Shown here: positions 1 through 6,343 of the stretch, one piece after another
How the letters are laid out: each line of letters opens with the position of its first letter
Numbering within the stretch: the first letter of the stretch is position 1
Assembly (NCBI GenBank): GCA_002359465.1
Contig: DENA01000009.1
Span: 90,499-126,630, forward strand
Direction: 5' to 3'
Source of the DNA: Ruminococcaceae bacterium UBA2656
GTDB lineage: Bacteria > Bacillota > Clostridia > Oscillospirales > Acutalibacteraceae
Length of the DNA: 36,132 bases
The notes under the pieces: generated by a model
The model's input: the letters and a program-made list of their open reading frames with translations, nothing else
What the model was told of the DNA's origin: nothing
The model's database searches: none
Made by a program: the position numbers and the translations under genes

Positions 1-2
1 AA

Positions 3-167
3 CCGGGAACAACCTTGGTCGAAACGGAGAACGGAAAACTGATTTTCCCACCCGGCGGTTCATTTCTGGTATTTTTATCTATAACGGAAGATTCCGGCAT
101 TGCAGCATCGGGAAGGATAGCTTTTGGATGGTGGGAAGAAAAGATTTCTTATCCATGCTATAAATAA
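3..167 (+). CDS. C-terminal end of an unidentified protein (partial)
   Basis: An open frame enters from the left edge of the window and ends at TAA 165-167, leaving 54 residues. The peptide has a plausible protein composition. It has alternating hydrophobic residues around LVFLSI, then GIAASGRIAFGWWEEK, and ends PCYK. That looks more like the tail of a beta-rich domain than random translation. The start and most of the gene lie outside the window, so no family can be named. The overlapping frame 2 is also open here but gives a less protein-like sequence. Confidence 0.45.
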   Translation, partial: PGTTLVETENGKLIFPPGGSFLVFLSITEDSGIAASGRIAFGWWEEKISYPCYK

Positions 168-236
168 TACGGTGCTTCACAATCCGGCCTTTATATCGCC
201 CCACTTACGCCTGGGTTCTCTTCCGCAAACCTCCGC

Positions 237-273
237 AAAAAGCAGCCCGGCCTTGTCGGTCGAGCTGCTTTTT
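237..273. terminator. Hairpin terminator, copy of the tRNA-Gly downstream module
   Basis: AAAAAGCAGC at 237-246 pairs with GCTGCTTTTT at 264-273, so the hairpin has A/T runs on both sides and could act in either direction. The surrounding 204-273 resembles 2746-2813 downstream of the intact tRNA-Gly. Both contain GGTTCTCTTCCGC, CCGCAAAAA and CCCGGCCTT in the same order. It could end the partial gene at 3-167. Confidence 0.6.
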
Positions 274-341
274 CAATTTAGATAGAATTCAGCGCGGGAA
301 TATAAAAAACGGCTCCCCACAGTGTGAGGAGCGCGAATTGT

Positions 342-509
342 ATGCAGGCTCAGCCTGCTGGAGCGGGAGAGAAATCGAACCCAAATAAACCCCCAAAATA
401 CAAGGCATTGTATCTGTTGCTGAATCTTTTAAAGATGATAGTTCTTTTAATTTTTTATTACATTTTCTTCTCCTATCCTCCACTAAATGCTGGGGGGATG
501 ATCCTATGA
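342..509 (+). CDS. Possible small membrane protein (55 aa), doubtful
   Basis: This frame starts at ATG 342, about nine bases after GAGGAG, and ends at TGA 507-509. It has a charged N-terminal part (NPNKPPKYK) and then one strongly hydrophobic stretch, roughly residues 25-45, that would span a membrane. Its first third overlaps tRNA remnant 1, which argues against an old conserved gene. The stop overlaps the start of the next small frame in an ATGA arrangement, as in translationally coupled genes. No family is recognised and chance is a real alternative. Confidence 0.2.
   Translation: MQAQPAGAGEKSNPNKPPKYKALYLLLNLLKMIVLLIFYYIFFSYPPLNAGGMIL
359..382 (-). repeat. Partial tRNA-Gly 3' end (remnant 1)
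   Basis: TGGAGCGGGAGAG followed by AATCGAACCC matches the CCA, acceptor and T-arm end of the intact tRNA-Gly at 2818-2845 on the minus strand, apart from a small deletion in the T-stem. The rest of the tRNA is absent. It may be a former attachment site or a decayed tandem tRNA copy. Confidence 0.6.
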
Positions 510-613
510 TCCGCGAAATAATGATGCTCATAATGACAATCGCTGGCGTACTGGGTGCTTCCGGCGATAGGCAGATCGATGATGCCGGTTATAGGGGAGG
601 CGATGTGAATTAA
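506..613 (+). CDS. Possible 35-aa small protein, doubtful
   Basis: This 35-codon frame starts at ATG 506, preceded by GGGGGGATGATCCT as a possible ribosome site, and ends at TAA 611-613. The N-terminal half is hydrophobic (MIREIMMLIMTIAGVLGA) and the second half polar. Its start overlaps the stop of the preceding small frame. It lies in a repeat-rich intergenic segment beside a tRNA remnant. There is no recognised family. Confidence 0.18.
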   Translation: MIREIMMLIMTIAGVLGASGDRQIDDAGYRGGDVN

Positions 614-627
614 AAAAAGCCTGCCGG

Positions 628-1440
628 TTAATCCGATGGGCATCTTGGAGAAGCAAACATATTGATTTGCATAAGAGGGCGCAGACAATTTATTTTACAA
701 AAATACTTGTAAAACGTAAGTGCAGATTCCTGCTGTTCCGTATTTTCAAGCAGCTGTGTCATTTCGGACAGTATATGATTCATTACCGTCCCGGAACAAT
801 ACTTAAATACCGTGTTTCCCCAACGCGGTGTTGCATTCTGACCGAAAAGTTCCCAAAACAGCAGAATATTTTCAGATGGGACACGCATTTGATACTTCGG
901 ATGTCCTTCGATCAGTCCGCCATGTACATCCTTGCCAAAAAAATCCTCTCTGACCATGAAAGCACCTATAATTCGCCGTTCCTGCTCTGGTTGCCTGCCC
1001 GGACGTTCGGTCAACAGGCACGCCGAATTCGGCTTCAGTCTCACTGCAATTCGCGGCTGTCCTTTTGAATGCCCACTTAAATATCGTCCCGTCGAAACTG
1101 CATATGTTTTGCAGACCTGTTCCACATGTTCCGGTATAATGTCGAAAACGGCGTGCGAGTTGGCTGTTATGGAAAAATTGAGCAATTTTTGCCTGCGCTC
1201 CTGTTCTGCCTGCTCCGCCTGACGCTGTCGATTTATTTCGGCTTCTTTTTTAGCAATTTGTGCTGTGATATGCTGCTGCATACTCTTATCTCTCAAAACC
1301 AAATACTCTGAGAATGCATCCGGATAGATAAACTTTTTTTCGCCTTCAGAGAAGCACACCGTTATTGTGTTGGCAGTTAAAGCCGTAACGACACCGCAAC
1401 CGAATGTTTTATGCTTAATTGCCTGACCGTTAATATTCAT
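628..1440 (-). CDS. Uncharacterised 270-aa protein with a compact N-terminal barrel-like segment
   Basis: The frame starts at ATG 1438-1440 with GAAAGGAG just upstream and encodes 270 residues. The first ~50 residues contain HKTFGCGVVTAL and VCFSEGEKKFIYPDAF. This pattern resembles small SH3/Tudor-like barrels in other bacterial proteins, but that is only a resemblance. A glutamine/glutamate-rich helical linker (about 60-85) follows. The larger C-terminal domain contains RIAVRLKPNSACLLTERP, IIGAFMVREDFFGK and LLFWELFGQN. I recall similar proteins of unknown role in other Clostridia but cannot name a tested function. No catalytic motif, signal peptide or membrane helix is evident. The gene sits between tRNA-Gly remnants, in the same direction as the L25 gene upstream of it. 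Confidence 0.75.
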   Translation of the reverse strand: MNINGQAIKHKTFGCGVVTALTANTITVCFSEGEKKFIYPDAFSEYLVLRDKSMQQHITAQIAKKEAEINRQRQAEQAEQERRQKLLNFSITANSHAVFDIIPEHVEQVCKTYAVSTGRYLSGHSKGQPRIAVRLKPNSACLLTERPGRQPEQERRIIGAFMVREDFFGKDVHGGLIEGHPKYQMRVPSENILLFWELFGQNATPRWGNTVFKYCSGTVMNHILSEMTQLLENTEQQESALTFYKYFCKINCLRPLMQINMFASPRCPSD

Positions 1441-1532
1441 TTTTCTCCTTTCTAATGTGAAAAAGAACTTCCCATCCTGACCTGACGACCAGAAACGGAA
1501 GCTCTTTTCAAAAATGCAATGGATAAACGTTT

Positions 1533-2093
1533 TTACTCCGCTCTCACATCGGCTTGTTTTTTTTCGCTGATACGCAGAACAATATTACCCGCATCGGCCT
1601 GTAGTTCGATTTTATCGCTTTGAAATTCCGGGATATCCCCGATTGTAAGTATTGTCCCGATCGGCATATTTTCAAGATTGACTGTAACGGTATCGAGCAG
1701 ATATTCCGGCTCGGCGGCGTGAGGAACCTGCATCTGAATCTGCTCCAGAATTCCTCCCACTTTTTCCTTGTTTATAAGCACAATATCAGCAACGCTGTTG
1801 AACTTTTTTCCTGCAGCCAATACCTGGAAGCTAACATGGACTATCTCGTTGTTCAAACTGTTATAATCCAAATCCTTAATTAGCGTCGGATAGGTTTTCC
1901 CATCTACCTGAATATTCACCTTGCTTCCGTTGCGCTTGGTTCGCTTGAGTTGTCCGGCCGTACTCCGATCAATCTGTACGGAGAGCGACTCTTTCAATTC
2001 TGCGCCAAAGATGACGCATGGTACAATTCCTGAACGCCTCAGTTGTTTGGCCTTTGTGGCCGGGTCGCGCTTCTGCGCCAAAATGGTATTCAT
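1533..2093 (-). CDS. ctc: Large ribosomal subunit protein bL25 / general stress protein Ctc family
   Basis: This protein binds 5S rRNA in the 50S subunit, and in Bacillus the family member Ctc is stress-induced. The sequence opens with MNTILAQKRDPATKAKQLRRSG-V-PCVIFG, the typical L25 N-terminal barrel. A longer TL5/Ctc-like second domain follows (VGGILEQIQMQVPHAAEP, DTVTVNLENMPIGTIL). At 186 aa it matches the two-domain CTC form rather than the short E. coli form. I chose ATG 2091-2093 because GTAGGAGG lies just upstream. The frame stays open to 2162, but that part crosses the leader terminator. A promoter at 2220-2248 and a hairpin terminator at 2139-2187 precede it, which suggests attenuation. 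Confidence 0.92.
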   Translation of the reverse strand: MNTILAQKRDPATKAKQLRRSGIVPCVIFGAELKESLSVQIDRSTAGQLKRTKRNGSKVNIQVDGKTYPTLIKDLDYNSLNNEIVHVSFQVLAAGKKFNSVADIVLINKEKVGGILEQIQMQVPHAAEPEYLLDTVTVNLENMPIGTILTIGDIPEFQSDKIELQADAGNIVLRISEKKQADVRAE

Positions 2094-2138
2094 CTTAGCT
2101 CCTCCTACTAAAAAATTTTTGGTGTCCTTTAAAAAAAA

Positions 2139-2187
2139 AGAAGGGCTTTTATAGTACGCCAATCAGCGCAATACCAAAAGCCCTTCT
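2139..2187 (-). terminator. Terminator hairpin in the ctc (L25) leader, candidate attenuator
   Basis: Read on the minus strand, GAAGGGCTTTT (2186-2176) pairs with AAAAGCCCTTC (2150-2140) and is followed directly by a run of about nine T. It lies between a sigma-A-like promoter and the ctc ribosome site, so transcripts that pass it must read through. No other leftward gene lies between promoter and hairpin. That makes a regulated leader more likely than a terminator of an upstream gene. Confidence 0.7.
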
Positions 2188-2219
2188 CAAAGACGGTTCT
2201 TTTATATTTAATTTTTTTT

Positions 2220-2248
2220 ATTATAACACAGATTTTAGAAAAAAGCAA
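2220..2248 (-). promoter_or_regulatory. Sigma-A-type promoter of ctc
   Basis: On the minus strand, TTGCTT (2248-2243) and a perfect TATAAT (2225-2220) are separated by 17 bases. Predicted transcription starts near 2212, giving a leader of about 120 nt that contains the terminator hairpin. Confidence 0.65.
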
Positions 2249-2250
2249 AT

Positions 2251-2598
2251 CGGTAAGACTTGTTATAAAGGAGAGTTGCAACTAAGAAGGTATTCGTAAA
2301 CCTTTGCAGTAAATAAACAAGGGTTCAAGAAATCTATAATACAGACCGAACCGGGCGGCTAATCCCGGCAAAAAGCGAGGATACCGGCGCTCCCTATGAT
2401 TGGATTGACCGCTTTTGCAAGTGAACCGGGATGCGTAAAAACAAATCAGCAATCCATGGCTTTCGGCATCTAAATGCAACGCTACTAATAACAAATCACG
2501 CTGACGTAGCACCATAAACATTATTAAAGTCAATAGCTTTATAAATATCAATATTATTAATATAATCGATTTTCTAATGAAAACTATTCAAAACTAAG
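2251..2598. other. Intergenic stretch with no supported gene
   Basis: About 350 bases between the ctc promoter and the hairpin beside tRNA remnant 2. A leftward open frame of 89 codons (2282-2551) exists but has no ribosome site or recognisable family. There is a short inverted repeat CCGGG/CCCGG near 2350-2370. The last part is very AT-rich. It could be a decayed element. Confidence 0.5.
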
Positions 2599-2645
2599 AA
2601 AAGCAACATGTAGGTTCGAAACCTGACATGCTGCTTTCTTTTTTT
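2599..2645 (-). terminator. Hairpin with T runs beside tRNA remnant 2
   Basis: AAAGCAACATGTAGG (2600-2614) pairs imperfectly with CCTGACATGCTGCTTT (2622-2637), with a TTCGAAA-like loop. A T run follows on the plus strand, and GCTTTTCTTA follows on the minus strand. On the minus strand it lies directly after the tRNA 3'-end remnant, just as the real tRNA terminator follows the intact tRNA. Confidence 0.55.
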
Positions 2646-2665
2646 GGAGCGGGAGAGGGGAATCG
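2645..2665 (-). repeat. Partial tRNA-Gly 3' end (remnant 2), 21-bp exact copy
   Basis: These 21 bases are identical to 2818-2838, the CCA, acceptor strand and T-arm start of the intact tRNA-Gly. The similarity then stops (GGGTGGTCG instead of AACCCCCGTC). An exact copy of only the tRNA 3' end is what site-specific integrases leave, though tandem duplication and decay is also possible. Confidence 0.7.
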
Positions 2666-2775
2666 GGTGGTCGTACATCCTCCCGCGTTCCGCGAGTCCC
2701 TTCCTCTTCCTCGGTGCACAAACTACCCTTCTTTTTCTCCGTACTTGCGCCGGGGTTCTCTTCCGCCAGTTTCCG

Positions 2776-2817
2776 CAAAAAAGAAACCCGGCCTTATCGG
2801 CCGGGCTTGCTTTTTTT
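2776..2817 (-). terminator. Terminator of tRNA-Gly
   Basis: On the minus strand, CCCGGCC and GGCCGGG (2805-2799 and 2793-2787) form a 7-bp GC stem with a five-base loop. The stem is followed by TTTCTTTTTT, immediately downstream of the tRNA CCA end. Confidence 0.85.
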
Positions 2818-2891
2818 TGGAGCGGGAGAGGGGAATCGAACCCCCGTCATCAGCTTGGGAAGCTGATGTTCTACCATTGAACCACTTCCGC
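2818..2891 (-). tRNA. tRNA-Gly (anticodon CCC), CCA encoded
   Basis: The minus strand folds as a full cloverleaf of 74 nt including an encoded CCA. The acceptor 5' strand is GCGGAAG, the D-arm GTTC/GAAC, the anticodon stem TCAGC/GCTGA with loop TTCCCAA, and the T-loop TTCGATT. The anticodon is CCC, reading GGG. Discriminator base U73 fits glycine tRNAs. The acceptor stem has one mismatch: A5 faces C68 because the 3' strand is CTCCCGC. The same C68 is in both partial copies of the 3' end. The gene is followed by its own terminator. Confidence 0.93.
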
Positions 2892-2939
2892 ATGTCCATT
2901 ATTTTATCATAAACATCCTGAGGAATCAAGTAAAAAATA

Positions 2940-3449
2940 CTATTTCAGTATTTCAACGAACAGCTTTTCATCAGAGGAAGCATTATTGCCGACACTGACA
3001 AGGACATATCTTCCCTGCTGTACAATCACAAAGTTTTTCAGCAGACTGTACTGCGCAGGATTAAGGCTTTTAAATCCGGCTGCTTTGGAGTTAATATGGT
3101 CGATAACAGCCAGCTTTAGTTCGGAAAACTTCGACTTATCCGTCAGCAGAAAGCAGGCAACCTCCGACGCGTTATCGGACGACCTGCTCATATAAAGCGA
3201 ACTGTCGGCAACGACGCCGTCGGGAATGCTGTAATGTTTGGACAGTTGGCTTTGACTGACTTCGATCATATCTGAATAGTGCATTTCACTGATAATTTTA
3301 GAAGTAACGCTGGCTGGAGAAGGACCTGCCTGATTCTCCTTCATATTTCTGACAAGAAAAAACGAGCCTGCAAAAATAACGATAGCAACAATGAGTGCAG
3401 TTGTGGAAAAAATTTTCCATCCCCTTTCGCTCATGACTATTTTGTTCAA
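2940..3449 (-). CDS. DUF4358 domain protein, membrane-anchored
   Basis: A 169-aa protein with an N-terminal signal-anchor (about residues 12-33, IFSTTALIVAIVIFAGSFFLV) and an extracytoplasmic remainder. From about residue 75 it carries the DUF4358 pattern: SLYMSRSSDNASEVACFLLTD, then a helix, then FKSLNPAQYSLLKNFVIVQQGRYVLVSVGNNA. The function of the family is not known to me. The likely start is TTG 3447-3449 with GGGGGCGAG upstream. An ATG five codons later (3432-3434) has no ribosome site. The gene stands alone between the tRNA and thrS, all leftward. Confidence 0.8.
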   Translation of the reverse strand: MNKIVMSERGWKIFSTTALIVAIVIFAGSFFLVRNMKENQAGPSPASVTSKIISEMHYSDMIEVSQSQLSKHYSIPDGVVADSSLYMSRSSDNASEVACFLLTDKSKFSELKLAVIDHINSKAAGFKSLNPAQYSLLKNFVIVQQGRYVLVSVGNNASSDEKLFVEILK

Positions 3450-3823
3450 TTTCTCGCCCCCGCCCTGCTACTGTTATGGTGTATTTTACCGTATTCCAAT
3501 AAAAGTTTAATTATATTTTAGAACATTGATAAATATAACCATATTTTATGAGATTTATAAATAATTTTTGTATAATGCAAAATAGAATCCCGTTTTTTCT
3601 CAGCTTTACATAATTCATAACATAATATTTCTATATAATGTTATAAATTGATTCCTTCAACATTTTCAACTGGATTTTCAACATATTATCTGTGCGGAGG
3701 CCTGTCTGTTCTTCCCTTTTCAACTTATGAAACATCTGGTTGAAAGAAAACGGTGGAAACATTTTCAGTTGCTTTGGTTGACATAAACATCGAATCAAAT
3801 TTTGTTTTGGGGATGCACACTAT
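3450..3823. other. AT-rich intergenic region with repeated TTCAAC motifs
   Basis: No gene is supported here. TTCAAC occurs at 3656, 3665, 3677 and 3719, and its complement GTTGAA at 3739. The last two form TTTCAAC...GTTGAAA, an inverted repeat. These lie upstream of the DUF4358 gene and downstream of the thrS terminator, so they could be operator sites for the former. Confidence 0.35.
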
Positions 3824-3853
3824 AAAAAAAGGCCGGATGATATCATCCGGCCT
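3824..3853 (-). terminator. Terminator of thrS
   Basis: AGGCCGGATGA at 3830-3840 pairs perfectly with TCATCCGGCCT at 3843-3853. On the minus strand seven T follow. It lies 16 bases after the thrS stop codon. Confidence 0.9.
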
Positions 3854-3868
3854 ACAGAAAAATTGCAA

Positions 3869-5779
3869 TCAGTCCTGTGATTTTTCAGCAATCTGGGCAG
3901 CCGCTTTCGCAACAAATGCATCAATATCCATGGAGCCAATGTCGCCGTCCTTGCGGCTGCGCACCGCCACGGAGCCATCCTGCACCTCTTTATCCCCAAT
4001 GACGAGCATATATGGGATTTTCTGGAGCTGCGCTTCACGGATTTTATATCCGATCTTCTCATTGCGATTATCGATTTCACAACGCAAACCGGCTGCGATC
4101 AACTCATCATAAACCTTCTGCGCGTATGCGCGGGTATTCTCGGAAATAGGAAGAATCTGTACCTGTACCGGGGCAAGCCACAGCGGGAACGCTCCCGCGT
4201 ACTGTTCCGTCAAAATTCCAATAAACCGTTCAATACTTCCGAACACAACACGATGAATCATAATCGGGCGATGTTTTGCGCCATCCGCACCGGTATATTC
4301 CAATTCAAACCGTTCCGGCATCTGAAAATCAAGCTGAATTGTGCCGCACTGCCAAGTCCGCCCAATGCAGTCGGTAAGATGGAAATCAAGCTTCGGACCA
4401 TAGAAGGCACCGTCCCCTTCATTAATCTCAAAGTCATATCCCAATTCAGTAATGGCATCGCGTAAAGCATTCGTTGCAATGTCCCAATCTTCTTTCGAAC
4501 CCATGGAGTCCTCCGGCTGGGTGGAAAGTTCAATATGGTATTCAAATCCAAACGTTTTATACACCTTGTCAATGAGGCGTACAACCCCTTTGATTTCATC
4601 CTTGATCTGCTCTTTGGTCATAAAAATATGTGCATCGTCCTGGGTAAAGCAGCGAACGCGCATCAATCCATGCAGCGCGCCGGAAAGCTCATGCCTATGA
4701 ACAAGCCCAAGTTCCCCCATACGCAGCGGCAAATCCTTATAGGAGCGCATTTTTGTTTTATAAACCAGCATTCCGCCTGGGCAGTTCATCGGTTTAATGG
4801 CATAGTCTTCGTCATCAATGACCGTAGTGTACATATTTTGCTTATAGTGACCCCAGTGTCCGCTTCTTTCCCACAGCTTGCGGTTCAGAATCATCGGCGT
4901 GGAAATTTCCTGATAACCGGCTTCGCGGTGAATCTGCCGCCAGTAATCAATCAGCAAATTCTTTAATATCATACCTTTGGGTAAGAAGAACGGAAATCCG
5001 GGGCCCTCTTCCATAATGGTAAAAAGCTCAAGATCTTTACCGATCTTACGATGATCGCGCTTTTTCGCTTCCTCCATCATAGTAACATAAGCATCCAGTT
5101 CAGCTGATTTCGGGAATGAGATGCCGTAAATGCGCTGCAGCATCTTATTTTTAGAATCGCCGCGCCAGTAAGCGCCTGTGCAATTAGTGAGTTTAACGGC
5201 TTTTACACTGCCCGTGCTCATTAAATGCGGGCCGGCGCAAAGGTCGGTATAGTCCCCTTGCCGGTAAAAGCTGATCTTTTCTCCCTTTCCGGAGTGCTCC
5301 TTGATCAGCTCAATTTTATATTTCTGGTTTTCCTTCCTCATCAGCTCAATCGCTTCAGCGGGATCAAGCTCAAAGCGCTCAATAGGGATATTTTCCTTGA
5401 TGATCTTCTTCATTTCCGCCTCGATTTTCGGAAGATCGTCCGGGGTCAGGGAGCGTTCCAGGTCGATATCATAATAGAAGCCGTTGTCTACGGCCGGGCC
5501 AATGGCAAAGCCTGCGTCCGGGAACAGCCTTTTCACAGCCTGCGCCATGATGTGCGAGGTGGTATGCCAATAGGCTTTTTTGCCGTCCTCATTGTCAAAC
5601 GTAAGAATCTCCAGCTCGCAGTCGCCGGTTACGGGTGTGCGCAGATCGACTACCTTTCCGTCTATTTTTCCGGCACAGGCGGCCTTGTACAGACCCATGC
5701 CGATTGATTTTGCAATTTCAGCAACCGTAATGCCGCTTTCAAATTCTTTGGCATCACCTTTTAACATTACTTTTACCAT
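3869..5779 (-). CDS. thrS: Threonine--tRNA ligase
   Basis: A class II synthetase that charges tRNA-Thr in the cytoplasm, 636 aa and full length. The order is an N-terminal TGS domain (1-62) and the editing domain with HTTSHIMAQAVKRLF and the later YTDLCAGPH motif. The catalytic core follows, with MNCPGGM, LGLVHRHELSGALHGLMRVRCF and MIHRVVFGSIERFIGIL. Cys and His in these motifs are the expected zinc ligands. The C-terminal anticodon domain starts near APVQVQILP. I chose the start at ATG 5777-5779 because AAGGAG ends eight bases upstream. An in-frame GTG three codons earlier touches that ribosome site. The gene is preceded by a threonine T-box. Confidence 0.98.
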   Translation of the reverse strand: MVKVMLKGDAKEFESGITVAEIAKSIGMGLYKAACAGKIDGKVVDLRTPVTGDCELEILTFDNEDGKKAYWHTTSHIMAQAVKRLFPDAGFAIGPAVDNGFYYDIDLERSLTPDDLPKIEAEMKKIIKENIPIERFELDPAEAIELMRKENQKYKIELIKEHSGKGEKISFYRQGDYTDLCAGPHLMSTGSVKAVKLTNCTGAYWRGDSKNKMLQRIYGISFPKSAELDAYVTMMEEAKKRDHRKIGKDLELFTIMEEGPGFPFFLPKGMILKNLLIDYWRQIHREAGYQEISTPMILNRKLWERSGHWGHYKQNMYTTVIDDEDYAIKPMNCPGGMLVYKTKMRSYKDLPLRMGELGLVHRHELSGALHGLMRVRCFTQDDAHIFMTKEQIKDEIKGVVRLIDKVYKTFGFEYHIELSTQPEDSMGSKEDWDIATNALRDAITELGYDFEINEGDGAFYGPKLDFHLTDCIGRTWQCGTIQLDFQMPERFELEYTGADGAKHRPIMIHRVVFGSIERFIGILTEQYAGAFPLWLAPVQVQILPISENTRAYAQKVYDELIAAGLRCEIDNRNEKIGYKIREAQLQKIPYMLVIGDKEVQDGSVAVRSRKDGDIGSMDIDAFVAKAAAQIAEKSQD

Positions 5780-5800
5780 ATCTTTCACTCCTTATAATAA

Positions 5801-6058
5801 AAAAAGCCCTGCCCCAGCAAAGGGGCAAAGCTAAAGCTTGCGGTTCCACCCAATTTCAGCGAATGAATCATCCGCTCTCATTGCAGCAGATAACGGTGCT
5901 AACCGGCATGCCTTTGGCAACCTGTGTTCGGCACGCACTCGGAGGCGGTGTCCTTTCTGTCAAACTGCGCGCGCGCTTCCAGCTGTTGCGCACGCTCTCT
6001 AGTGCAATTTTGTGACGGAAGGCTTCCTCGTCAACATGTTATACATATTTTCTATATT
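5801..6058 (-). ncRNA. T-box leader of thrS (threonine-specific)
   Basis: On the minus strand, an AGAGAGCG stem I segment is followed by GGACACCGCC, in which ACC (5949-5947) is the likely specifier for threonine. The conserved T-box bases GGGTGGAACCGC lie at about 5851-5840. A terminator follows (GCCCC...GGGGC then seven T, 5801-5832). Uncharged tRNA-Thr would pair with the T-box and prevent termination. The specifier assignment rests on position and on the gene downstream. Confidence 0.92.
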
Positions 6059-6064
6059 TGGTTT

Positions 6065-6093
6065 ATATTAGCACCGGTAACAGGGTTTGTCAA
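6065..6093 (-). promoter_or_regulatory. Promoter of the thrS T-box transcript
   Basis: On the minus strand, TTGACA (6093-6088) and TAATAT (6070-6065) are 17 bases apart, just upstream of T-box stem I. Confidence 0.75.
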
Positions 6094-6207
6094 TAGATAC
6101 CCGCACGATTTGTCAATGTTAAACATATTTCTTTGAGATAATCTGACGGAAAAGATCATCGTCCTTAAATAATATGAACAGTTTATAACGATTGCAAGCA
6201 ATATTTC

Positions 6208-6237
6208 TTGACATTGGGGTACCAGAAGTAATACAAT
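6208..6237 (+). promoter_or_regulatory. Promoter of rny
   Basis: TTGACA at 6208-6213 and TACAAT at 6232-6237, with 18 bases between. It lies about 100 bases before the rny start. Confidence 0.65.
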
Positions 6238-6343
6238 TATGAATAAGATGCACTTATATGCATTCATGGGCTTAACGCACCCATCCTAAATGATTTAAAA
6301 CTAAAATATTAGAAAAGTAAGAAAGACAAGGAGGTGCCAACAA

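Noticed and set aside
2094..2162. N-terminal extension of the L25 protein by 23 codons
   Set aside because: The extra codons overlap the leader terminator, and the AGGAGG site directly precedes ATG 2091-2093.
2282..2551. Leftward open frame of 89 codons upstream of ctc
   Set aside because: No ribosome site at the start, Arg/Leu-rich translation without a known pattern, and it lies opposite a repeat-rich, decayed-looking stretch.
5960..5995. Alternating CGCGCG tract as a possible Z-DNA or repeat element
   Set aside because: It lies within stem I of the Thr T-box and is explained by pairing there.
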